Of a stretch of DNA of 14,385 nucleotides, positions 1-6,063 are shown one piece after another. This DNA comes from AG41 sp965653495 (lineage in GTDB: Bacteria; Gemmatimonadota; Gemmatimonadetes; Gemmatimonadales; GWC2-71-9): assembly GCA_965653495.1 (NCBI GenBank), contig CBFHAJ010000098.1:1-14385 (forward strand). Direction: 5' to 3'. The notes under the pieces were generated by a model. The model saw only the letters and a program-made list of their open reading frames with translations, did no database searches and was not told the DNA's origin. Position numbers and translations under genes: made by a program. The number at the start of each line of letters is the position of its first letter. The first letter of the stretch is position 1.

Positions 1-667
1 GCACCACTGGATGGTGCAACCCGTAGCGCAGCCCCTCGCCGAACACGCGCCGCATCTCCTGGGGCACGCGCCTGAGCTCGAGCGCGCGTGGCGTGTAGCC
101 CAGCTCCGGCATGTTGCGCCACGCCAGCACGAACAGCGGCACCACGATCCCCGCCCGCACCAGGTACGGGATGGCGAGGCGAATCTGTCCCAGCAGACCG
201 CCGCCGATCGTGCCGACGAGCATCCCGGCCCCGAAAAACATCTGGCCGCGGGCGAACACGCGCTCGAGCGACCCGCTGTAGCCGGTCGCCTTCAAGGCGT
301 CGACCAGCCAGGCGTCCACCGCGCCGGTGTAGAACGTGTAGCCCAGCCCGAGAAACACGGAGACCCACGCGAACGCCCAGAAGCCCCAGCCGCGCCAGGC
401 GATGGCCACGTACAAGAGCGTCGTCACGAACAGGGTGACCAGGCACAACAGCAGCGACACTCGGCGCCCCACCGTGTCAGCCACGACGCCGGTGGGGATC
501 TCGAACACCATCGACCCGAGGGTGAACGCCGCGTTGGTGAGCAGCACCTGCTGGATGTCCAGCCCCGCGCCCATCTTGAAGAGCGTGTCGATCCCCCAGA
601 TGAGCGACATCGCGAGGTTGAAGAGCCCGGTGATCGCGTAGTAGGTGCGGATGATCCGCTCGCTCAT
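1..667 (-). CDS. MFS transporter, N-terminal part (cut by window edge)
   Basis: A major facilitator superfamily permease of the inner membrane; the substrate cannot be told from sequence. About 222 codons are visible from ATG at 667, reading leftward with no stop before the edge. Hydrophobic helices follow the start. Residues 60-70 give the MFS loop 2-3 motif A (GVVADTVGRRV), preceded by FEIPTG, as in MFS drug/metabolite exporters. The ATG overlaps the stop of the EamA gene by 4 nt (ATGA), so it is the last visible gene of the six-gene minus-strand operon headed by the methyltransferase. With EamA it makes two consecutive predicted exporters at the operon end, which suggests product efflux (inference). 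The C-terminal half, with most substrate-determining helices, lies outside the window. Confidence 0.88.
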   Translation of the reverse strand, partial: MSERIIRTYYAITGLFNLAMSLIWGIDTLFKMGAGLDIQQVLLTNAAFTLGSMVFEIPTGVVADTVGRRVSLLLCLVTLFVTTLLYVAIAWRGWGFWAFAWVSVFLGLGYTFYTGAVDAWLVDALKATGYSGSLERVFARGQMFFGAGMLVGTIGGGLLGQIRLAIPYLVRAGIVVPLFVLAWRNMPELGYTPRALELRRVPQEMRRVFGEGLRYGLHHPVV

Positions 668-1518
668 GCCGCCACCACCGGTGTGTCGGTCCCTGACTTG
701 AGCGCGGTCGCCGTGAGGATCACGGCACCGCCGAGCGCGGCCAGCGGGCCCGGTGTCTCGCCGTGCGCCAGCCACGCCCACACCGGGCTCAACACCGGCT
801 CCACGAGCAGAAACAGGGAGGCTTCGAGCGCGGGAACTCGGGTGATCGCGCGCGCCAGGAACACGTAGGCGAGGCCGAGCTGGAACACCCCCAGATACAC
901 GACGATCAGCCAGTCGACGGGACGGCCACCGGCCAGGGGCAGCGCTCCCGGCAGGCAGACGAGGAATACGATCAGATTCCCGCACGCCGCCGCCGCGGCG
1001 ATCGGTCCGTGGTCCGCGCCCAGACGCCCGAGCCAGCGATACCCCGTGACGGTGAACGCCCACGCCACCGCGCTCCCCGCCGCGAGCATGTTTCCCAACA
1101 GCGGCTGCGGTGCGGTCGCGAAGTGCCGCTCTCCCCCCACGAACAGCAGCGCCAGGCCCAGCCCCAGCACGGCCATGAAGCCGAGATCGGCCCGCGTCAC
1201 CGCCTCCCGCAACAGCCAGGGCGCGAGCACCACCACGAACAGGGGATTGGTGGCCTGGAGGAAGACCGTATTGGCGGCGGTCGTCAACTTGTTCGCGAAC
1301 ACGAACAGCAGACCCGCGGCCGCGTAGGCGACGCCCACGAGCGCTACTCGCCAGCTCCAGTGACGGCGCGCCTCAGGGATGAGGGTCAGGATCGCGAGCA
1401 TCGCCACCAGCGCGCGAATGGCGGCGATCTGCCAGGCGTCGAGCCGGCACCACTTGATGGCGGCGCCGGCCGTCGAAAAGCATGCGGCGGCGAGCACCAG
1501 CTGCAGGCGCGCCTTCAT
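664..1518 (-). CDS. EamA/DMT-family transporter
   Basis: A 284-residue drug/metabolite transporter of the EamA (RhaT/YdcZ-like) type, expected to have ten membrane helices in two repeats. The first EamA repeat contains ANKLTTAANTVFLQATNPLF and the second contains ALEASLFLLVEPVLSPVWAW followed by HGE; both are characteristic of the repeats. Length is normal for the family. The ATG at 1518 overlaps the stop of the binding-protein gene by 4 nt (ATGA), and its own stop overlaps the MFS start by 4 nt, so it is translationally coupled on both sides. Members export amino acids and other small metabolites; here it may export a product linked to the methyltransferase and importer (inference). The substrate is unknown. 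Confidence 0.9.
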   Translation of the reverse strand: MKARLQLVLAAACFSTAGAAIKWCRLDAWQIAAIRALVAMLAILTLIPEARRHWSWRVALVGVAYAAAGLLFVFANKLTTAANTVFLQATNPLFVVVLAPWLLREAVTRADLGFMAVLGLGLALLFVGGERHFATAPQPLLGNMLAAGSAVAWAFTVTGYRWLGRLGADHGPIAAAAACGNLIVFLVCLPGALPLAGGRPVDWLIVVYLGVFQLGLAYVFLARAITRVPALEASLFLLVEPVLSPVWAWLAHGETPGPLAALGGAVILTATALKSGTDTPVVAA

Positions 1519-2414
1519 CGCGGGGGCAGGCTGACCTGCAGCCAGTCACGCGCGATCGTCGCGATGTCGCGGTGCTCCACGTCGGCGAGCGCGTTGAGGC
1601 GGCGCATTTCCTGGTCCGAGATCTTGCCCTCGAGCTGGGCGAGCGCGGGGCCGACAGCCGGGTAGCGGGCCAGCAGCGAAGCACGCGCGACCACGGCAGC
1701 CTGATAGGGCGGGAAGTAATGCCGGTCGTCCTCGAGCGCGACCAGATCGAGCGCCGCGATCTGGCCGTCGGTCGAGTTGCCGGCGATCATGTCGACCTTC
1801 CCCTCGGCGAGGGCGCGATATGTGAGGCCCAGATCCATCGCCGTGGGAGGCGCCGCGAATCGCAGGCCGTAGGTCCTGGCGAGCCCGGCGAACCCGTCGC
1901 TCCGCTCCAGGAACTCGTATCCGAACCCGGCGTGCCAGCCCGCCGCGACTTTCGCAAGATCGGAAATGCGCCGTAGCCCGTCGCGCTCCGCGTCCCGCCG
2001 CCGCACCGCGATCGCGAAGGTGTTGTCGAAGCCGAACGGTTTGCCCCAGGTGAGACCGAAGCGCGTCGCGTATTCCGCCGCGACCCTGCGGTACACCGAG
2101 TCGGGATCCTGCACCGGGGCGTGCTTCAACACCGCTGTGTAGGCGGTACCCGTGTACTCGACGTACAAGCCGATTTGCCCGGAGGTGATCGCCTGGTGGC
2201 ACACGAACGTGCCGCCCAGATCGAACCGGCGCTCCACGGGGAGGCCGGTGCGCCGCTCGATCTGCTGCGCCACGATCTCCCCCAGCAGGTCCGATTCGGT
2301 GAAGTTCTTGGAGCCGACGACGATCCGGTCGCCGTGGCCGCACGCTTCGAGGAGACTGAGGAGGGCGAGGAGCCACCGTCCGCTCGTCCGCCCGTCCACC
2401 TGTCCGCCTGTCAT
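1515..2414 (-). CDS. OpuAC/ProX-type substrate-binding lipoprotein
   Basis: A 299-residue periplasmic binding protein of the glycine betaine/carnitine/choline (OpuAC) family. It captures a quaternary amine for the permease and ATPase encoded just upstream. After a hydrophobic stretch, L22-E23-A24-C25 makes a plausible but imperfect lipobox. Family motifs are VGSKNFTES (33-41), YVEYTGTAYT (84-93), NSTDGQIAALDL (213-224) and EDDRHYFPPYQAA (228-240). OpuC-type and EgtU-type proteins share the STD...DD..FFPPY pattern, so betaine, carnitine, ergothioneine or a related compound are all possible. The start is ATG 2414, overlapping the permease stop by 4 nt; a much longer open frame upstream is only the shadow of the permease. 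The first 13 codons run through an 8-bp tandem repeat. GTG codon 6 is an alternative start. Confidence 0.9.
   Translation of the reverse strand: MTGGQVDGRTSGRWLLALLSLLEACGHGDRIVVGSKNFTESDLLGEIVAQQIERRTGLPVERRFDLGGTFVCHQAITSGQIGLYVEYTGTAYTAVLKHAPVQDPDSVYRRVAAEYATRFGLTWGKPFGFDNTFAIAVRRRDAERDGLRRISDLAKVAAGWHAGFGYEFLERSDGFAGLARTYGLRFAAPPTAMDLGLTYRALAEGKVDMIAGNSTDGQIAALDLVALEDDRHYFPPYQAAVVARASLLARYPAVGPALAQLEGKISDQEMRRLNALADVEHRDIATIARDWLQVSLPPR
2377..2408. repeat. 8-bp degenerate tandem repeat, four units
   Basis: Four consecutive octamers close to CGTCCGCC on the plus strand (2377-2384, 2385-2392, 2393-2400, 2401-2408), with a decayed fifth. The array sits inside the first 13 codons of the binding-protein gene, between its start codon and its signal peptide. 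As 8 is not a multiple of 3, gain or loss of a unit would shift the frame. Confidence 0.7.
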
Positions 2415-3049
2415 CGCCCCCTCCACCCCAGCCGCCGCTGCGCCAGCCCGAGCAGCCCGTCCGCCGCGAGCGCGATGAACGCCGCCGGCAGGGCACCCGC
2501 CAGGATCAGCGTGTCGTCGACCACGGCCACACCGCGGAAGATGTACACGCCCAGCCCCCCGGCGCCGATGGCCGCCGCGATCGTCGCCGTCCCTACGCTC
2601 ACCACGGTCGCGATGCGCACGCCCGCGAGGATCACGCCCAGCCCCAGCGGCAGCTCGACCTGTGTCAGCAGCTGCCAGTCGGTCATGCCCATGCCGCGGC
2701 CCGCCTCTCGCACGGCCGCGTCCACGCCGGCGATGCCTTCGTACGTGTTGCGCACGATCGGCAATAGCGCGTAGACCACGAGGGCCACGATCGCCGTGCG
2801 GGCACCGATGCCACCGATGAACGGCAGGGGAATCAGAAACCCGAACAGCGCGAGGCTCGGGATCGTCTGGAAGATGTTCGCGAGCCCCAGCACCGGGGCC
2901 CGCCACGCCGGCCGGCGCGTGAGCATGATGCCGAGCGGCAGACCGACGGCGAGCGCGATCGCGGTCGAGATCGCCACCAGCGACAGGTGCTGCCCCACGA
3001 GCCCCAGCAGCTCGACGGAATTGCGGGAATAGAAGCGGAGGAGATCCAT
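2411..3049 (-). CDS. OpuB/OpuC/ProW-type ABC permease
   Basis: A 212-residue inner-membrane permease of a quaternary-amine ABC importer (BPD_transp_1 fold), about six helices. The ATPase-docking EAA loop is at residues 113-133 (VREAGRGMGMTDWQLLTQVEL). ANIFQTIPSLALFGFLIPL (57-75) and IGAGGLGVYIFRG (161-173) are typical of OpuBB/OpuCB. Length fits the stand-alone permease subfamily. I chose ATG 3049, which overlaps the ATPase stop by one base (TGATG); the TTG one codon earlier (3052) is possible. The stop overlaps the start of the binding-protein gene by 4 nt. Only one permease gene is present, so a homodimer is expected. Confidence 0.92.
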   Translation of the reverse strand: MDLLRFYSRNSVELLGLVGQHLSLVAISTAIALAVGLPLGIMLTRRPAWRAPVLGLANIFQTIPSLALFGFLIPLPFIGGIGARTAIVALVVYALLPIVRNTYEGIAGVDAAVREAGRGMGMTDWQLLTQVELPLGLGVILAGVRIATVVSVGTATIAAAIGAGGLGVYIFRGVAVVDDTLILAGALPAAFIALAADGLLGLAQRRLGWRGR

Positions 3050-3786
3050 CAAGCCGCGCTCATGAACGCCATCACCTCGGGGTGCCTTGACGCCCGGAAC
3101 TCCTCCGTCGTGCCCAGGAAGGCGAGGCGGCCGCTCTGCATCAGCCCGATGCGCGTTGCGAGCAGCAGTCCCTCGCGCACATCGTGCGTCACGAATACGA
3201 TGCCCTTCCCCAGCCGGCCCTCGAGCGCGCGGAACTCGCCCTGCAGCTCTACCCGCGTGATGGGGTCGAGCGCGCCGAAGGGCTCGTCCAGCAGCAACAG
3301 GGGCGGATCGGCCGCGAGCGCGCGCGCCACGCCCACGCGCTGCCGCTGGCCGCCCGAGAGCTCGTGGGGATAGCGGCCCGAGAAGGCATCGGGGTCGAGG
3401 CCCACGAGCTGCAGCAGCTCGCGCACCCGCTCACCAATGCGGGCCGGCTCCCACGCCTCGAGTCGCGGGACCAGGGCCACGTTCCGCTCGACCGTGAAGT
3501 GCGGGAACAGGCCGACTTCCTGGATCACGTAGCCGATGCGGCGCCGCAGCCTGGTGACGGGCACGCTCGCCGCGGGCTCACCCGCGAGCCGGACCTCGCC
3601 CGCCGTCGGCTCGAGCAGGCGGTTGATCAGCTTCAGCGTGGTAGTCTTGCCGGAGCCACTACGACCGAGCAGCACCAGCGTCTCGCCGGCGCCGACCGTG
3701 AACGACACGTCCTGCACGAGGGCCGGCCCCCCCACCCGTCCCGCGAGGCTGTACCCGAGGCCTCTGACCTCGAGGGCCGGCGTCAC
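3049..3786 (-). CDS. OpuBA/OpuCA-type ABC importer ATPase
   Basis: A 245-residue cytoplasmic ATPase that powers the quaternary-amine importer. All motifs are intact: Walker A GRSGSGKT (41-48), Q-loop Q89, signature LSGGQRQR (143-150), Walker B LLLLDEP (163-169), D-loop GALD, and H-loop His201 (FVTHD). The phrase VIQEVGLFPHFTVERNV is typical of the OpuCA/ProV branch. It lacks the tandem CBS domains that follow the ATPase in full-length ProV/OpuCA proteins, so the ionic-strength sensing associated with those domains is not expected here. The start is GTG 3786, overlapping the methyltransferase stop by 4 nt (GTGA); in-frame open sequence upstream is methyltransferase shadow. Confidence 0.93.
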   Translation of the reverse strand: MTPALEVRGLGYSLAGRVGGPALVQDVSFTVGAGETLVLLGRSGSGKTTTLKLINRLLEPTAGEVRLAGEPAASVPVTRLRRRIGYVIQEVGLFPHFTVERNVALVPRLEAWEPARIGERVRELLQLVGLDPDAFSGRYPHELSGGQRQRVGVARALAADPPLLLLDEPFGALDPITRVELQGEFRALEGRLGKGIVFVTHDVREGLLLATRIGLMQSGRLAFLGTTEEFRASRHPEVMAFMSAA

Positions 3787-4721
3787 ACAGGTGACGCCAG
3801 GACCATCAGAAAACGGGCGTCGTCGCTGCGGCCCTGCCAGCGGGGCGCGAGCCCGGCATCGGCGAGAATCCGCAGGAAGGTTTCCGGGGCGTACTTGTAC
3901 GAGTGACTCATTTCGAGCCGCTCGGCCCGGCCGATCCGCACGGTCTCGCCGCCCATCCGGGCTTCCACCGCGCGGCTGGCGCTGAAGTGCTTCGCGATCA
4001 GGTGCAGGCCCGCAAGCCGGCCGTCGTCGCGGGTCTCGAAGACCAGGTCTCCGTCCGCTTCGCCGATGCCGACCGAGTGCAGCGGCGCCCACGCGAAGCG
4101 GCGGTTGAGCGGATTGTCGTAGCCCGCCACAGTCGTCTCCCCGGCGTACAGCTCGCCGTCCACGAGCAGGGCATCGTCGGGACGCAGCAGTTGCCGCACC
4201 CGCCGTGCGTCGGCGATCGGGTCGAACGCGCCCAGGGTATTCCCCAGGAACAGGACCAGCCGGCGCGGTGTTTCCGGCTCTGGGGCAAGGGCAAGGAGCT
4301 GCTCCGGCCGCGTGTAATCGGCCTTGATGCCGTGTGCGGAAAAGCCGGCGCGCTGGGCGCCGCCGCACGCCATCTCCAGCAATGCCTGGCTCGTGTCCAT
4401 CGGCACGTACGTCGCGTGCGCGCCACGTTCGTGCAGGGCTGCGAGCAGCAGGAGATCTTTGTCTCCCTGCCCCGCTCCGACGCTGAGGACCTCGAGCGGG
4501 GCCGGCGGGTACAGCCGGGCGAGTTCGGGAGCGGTGCGCGCGATCAGCGAGCGCGACCGCACGAAGTTGCGGTACTCGCCGTCCGAGCATAGCGCGAGCC
4601 AGGCCCGTACCGAGAGCGGCAGCCAGTAGAAGAATTTCTCGGCCAGCCGGCGGGACTCGAACGCCGCCACGAACTCGGCCGCGAGCTCGTTCTCGGTGAG
4701 CAGTGCATCAATCGCGATCAT
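3783..4721 (-). CDS. EgtD-family (Methyltransf_33) SAM-dependent N-methyltransferase
   Basis: A 312-residue cytoplasmic methyltransferase of the family that contains EgtD (histidine trimethylation in ergothioneine synthesis) and fungal EasF. The SAM site shows LSVGAGQGDK (79-88) and acidic D109 in YVPMDTS. LVLFLGNTLGAFDP (155-168), LLRPDDALLVDGELY (178-192), AGYDNPLNRRFAW (199-211) and MSHSYKYAPETF (271-282) align with family blocks. By eye, EgtD's GSTIGN becomes GNTLGA and its TEVSCKF becomes MSHSYKY. This loses the Asn and Glu that hold histidine in EgtD, so the substrate is probably different. It opens the importer operon. ATG 4721 is preferred over TTG 4760 because the longer version would run through the divergent promoter. 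No clear ribosome site precedes it. Confidence 0.8.
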   Translation of the reverse strand: MIAIDALLTENELAAEFVAAFESRRLAEKFFYWLPLSVRAWLALCSDGEYRNFVRSRSLIARTAPELARLYPPAPLEVLSVGAGQGDKDLLLLAALHERGAHATYVPMDTSQALLEMACGGAQRAGFSAHGIKADYTRPEQLLALAPEPETPRRLVLFLGNTLGAFDPIADARRVRQLLRPDDALLVDGELYAGETTVAGYDNPLNRRFAWAPLHSVGIGEADGDLVFETRDDGRLAGLHLIAKHFSASRAVEARMGGETVRIGRAERLEMSHSYKYAPETFLRILADAGLAPRWQGRSDDARFLMVLASPV

Positions 4722-4731
4722 CGCGCGTTGA

Positions 4732-4760
4732 GAATTACCGGTTGACGGGTGTGACGGCAA
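4732..4760 (-). promoter_or_regulatory. Possible promoter of the methyltransferase/importer operon
   Basis: On the minus strand TTGCCG (4760-4755) is followed after 17 bp by TAATTC (4737-4732). The -35 is fair and the -10 weak. It would start RNA within about 4 nt of ATG 4721, that is nearly leaderless, which agrees with the missing ribosome site. It overlaps the plus-strand promoter face to face, so the two operons may compete for polymerase. Confidence 0.3.
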
Positions 4761-4770
4761 CCCGTAGGAT
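4742..4770 (+). promoter_or_regulatory. Sigma70-like promoter of the peptide/MNIO operon
   Basis: TTGACG (4742-4747) is separated by exactly 17 bp from TAGGAT (4765-4770); these match 5 of 6 and 4 of 6 consensus bases. Transcription would start near 4777 and give a leader of about 38 nt before the peptide start at 4815. It lies in the only sizeable non-coding gap between the two divergent operons and is one of the few AT-containing stretches locally. Confidence 0.6.
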
Positions 4771-4802
4771 TAGCCCGACCAGCCGTCGTTCTGGTCTCTT
4801 TC

Positions 4803-4809
4803 GAGGAGG
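4803..4809 (+). promoter_or_regulatory. Strong ribosome binding site of the small peptide gene
   Basis: GAGGAGG, five bases before ATG 4815, is close to a perfect Shine-Dalgarno sequence. Few starts in this window have such a site, and it decides that this very short frame is translated, probably at a high level. Confidence 0.75.
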
Positions 4810-4814
4810 CAGCG

Positions 4815-4907
4815 ATGCAAGTAGTCGAAATGCAGGAGCTCGTTCCCAGCTGTCATCGCCCTGAGATCGTCGAGACAGCCGAGCTCGTTCCGACCTGCCA
4901 CTCCTGA
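4815..4907 (+). CDS. Small Cys-His peptide, candidate RiPP precursor
   Basis: A 30-residue peptide with no family I can name. Two similar units are visible: residues 5-14 are EMQELVPSCH and residues 20-30 are ETAELVPTCHS. Aligned at a 15-residue period, the pattern is [QE][VI]VExxELVP[ST]CH. Cysteines are at 13 and 28, each followed by His and preceded by Pro plus Ser/Thr. There is no signal peptide. It has a strong promoter and ribosome site and is the first gene of an operon with an aldo/keto reductase, a DUF692/MNIO oxidase and a probable MNIO partner. MNIO enzymes modify cysteine-containing precursors, for example methanobactin precursors of similar length, so a precursor role is likely (inference). 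The repeated ELVP[ST]CH would be two modification sites or two products. Its stop lies in the same frame as the reductase, five codons before that start. Confidence 0.75.
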   Translation: MQVVEMQELVPSCHRPEIVETAELVPTCHS

Positions 4908-4919
4908 GGAGCGGTAGCG

Positions 4920-6053
4920 ATGCATCCGGGGGCCCGGCCTGACGTCGGGCCCCCGCCGCGTTTCTGGGCCTCGGAGCCGAGCCTTGGCTTCGGCGCCTGG
5001 GCGGTCGGGGGCGTCGGATGGGGCGGGGAAACGCCCGACGGCGAATCCGATCGCGGAGCCGCGGTGGCGCGCGCCGTCGAGCGCGGCGTCACCTTTTTCG
5101 ATACGGCGCCCACCTACGGGGACGGCGCCTCCGAATCGCTGCTCGGCCGGGCGCTGCGTCCGCATCGCGCCCGGGTCACGATCGCCACCAAAGTCGGACC
5201 GCGCGCCGATCCCCGACAGTCCCTCGAAGCCTCGCTCCGGCGCCTCCAAACCGACTACGTGGACCTCGTACAGCTACACGAGACGGGTGACGGCTGGGAG
5301 CGCCAGCTCGAGCAGCTCGACGGGTTGCGGCGAGCGGGCAAGGCGCGCGCGGTGGGACTGTGCAACGCGACCCACCTCCAGCTCGCGCGCGCGCTCGAGC
5401 TCGTGCCGCTCGCCGCCTACCAGGGTCCGTACAATCTGTTCGACCGGGACGCCGAGCAGCGGGACCTCCCGCTGTGCCGCGAGCGGCGGGTCGCGTTCCT
5501 CGCCTATCGTCCCCTCGCCGCGGGCCTCTTGACCGGGAAGTACACGACACCACCTGCCTTCTCCGCTGGCGACCATCGGCGCGGGATTTACTGGTTCACA
5601 GGCCGGGAATTCGGGCGGCGCCGGGCAGCGCTGGATCGGCTCGAGCCGCTGGCGCTTACCTTAGGCATGTCGCTCGGCACGCTGGCGCTCGCGTGGGCGC
5701 TGGCCCGCCCTGGTGTCGCGGTCGTGCTGGCCGGCGCGCGCAGCGCGGCCCAGGTCGACGAGAACCTCGCGGCGACCGCGCGCGTGCTCACGCCCGGCGA
5801 GGTTGCGCAGGTCGATTCCGTGGTACGCGAGGCGTTTCCGCCGCCGCGCGCCAGCGAGCGCGCCCGCGCCCTCGCCGCCGCGTGGGGCGACCGGGAGCGC
5901 CACAGCGTGGAGCGGCTGAATGGCGACGCCAGCTACGAGACGATCGCCGCGAGCTGGACCGACCGGGGGCAACAGCCCATGATCGCCGCGCAGGTCAAGG
6001 TCTTCTGCGACCAGCTCGCGGATCAGGGGTTAGTTGTAACGGACAACGGATAA
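4920..6053 (+). CDS. Aldo/keto reductase with C-terminal RRE-like tail
   Basis: A 377-residue NAD(P)H-dependent oxidoreductase of the aldo/keto reductase barrel family. The catalytic tetrad is complete: D61 and Y66 (FFDTAPTYG), K91 (IATKVG) and H120 (VQLHE). GFGAWAVGG (23-31) and VVLAGARSAAQVDENL (268-283) match the start and cofactor-binding end of the barrel. Residues about 305-377 are extra; 331-372 (ERLNGDASYETIA ... VFCDQLADQGLV) resemble the helical half of a PqqD/RRE peptide-recognition domain. The N-terminus is odd: it lacks the usual first strand pair and is encoded through a GC hairpin, but ATG 4920 is the only sensible start, 12 nt after the peptide stop, with GAGGA just upstream. 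It probably acts on the small peptide (inference). The exact reaction is unknown. Confidence 0.88.
   Translation: MHPGARPDVGPPPRFWASEPSLGFGAWAVGGVGWGGETPDGESDRGAAVARAVERGVTFFDTAPTYGDGASESLLGRALRPHRARVTIATKVGPRADPRQSLEASLRRLQTDYVDLVQLHETGDGWERQLEQLDGLRRAGKARAVGLCNATHLQLARALELVPLAAYQGPYNLFDRDAEQRDLPLCRERRVAFLAYRPLAAGLLTGKYTTPPAFSAGDHRRGIYWFTGREFGRRRAALDRLEPLALTLGMSLGTLALAWALARPGVAVVLAGARSAAQVDENLAATARVLTPGEVAQVDSVVREAFPPPRASERARALAAAWGDRERHSVERLNGDASYETIAASWTDRGQQPMIAAQVKVFCDQLADQGLVVTDNG
4928..4954 (+). terminator. GC hairpin, possible attenuator between peptide and enzymes
   Basis: GGGGGCCCG (4928-4936) and CGGGCCCCC (4946-4954) are perfect inverted complements, all G/C, with a 9-nt loop. 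The hairpin begins 21 nt after the peptide stop and is followed at 4955-4964 by GCCGCGTTTC, which has only a short T run. This suits a leaky intrinsic terminator that favours the peptide over downstream enzymes. Unusually, it lies inside codons 3-12 of the reductase as called, so it could also slow translation initiation. Confidence 0.5.
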
Positions 6054-6057
6054 CGGA
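6037..6057. repeat. 7-bp tandem repeat, three units
   Basis: Three heptamers TAACGGA, CAACGGA, TAACGGA (6037-6043, 6044-6050, 6051-6057). The third supplies the TAA stop of the reductase, and the array ends 6 nt before the MNIO start. Copy changes would alter the last reductase residues and the spacing to the MNIO gene. Confidence 0.75.
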
Positions 6058-6063
6058 CGATTG

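Noticed and set aside
3783..4721. Naming the methyltransferase egtD (ergothioneine synthesis)
   Set aside because: The expected histidine-binding Asn and Glu appear replaced, and no EgtB-like gene is present in the window.
4815..4907. The small peptide as a lanthipeptide, methanobactin or bufferin precursor
   Set aside because: There are no LanM/LanB/LanC genes. It lacks the spaced Cys pairs of methanobactins and the Sec signal of bufferins. It is better left as an undescribed MNIO-associated peptide.
4770..5249. A minus-strand frame of 159 codons across the peptide gene and reductase start
   Set aside because: It ends inside the promoter region of the plus operon, lacks a ribosome site, and lies opposite two supported plus-strand genes.
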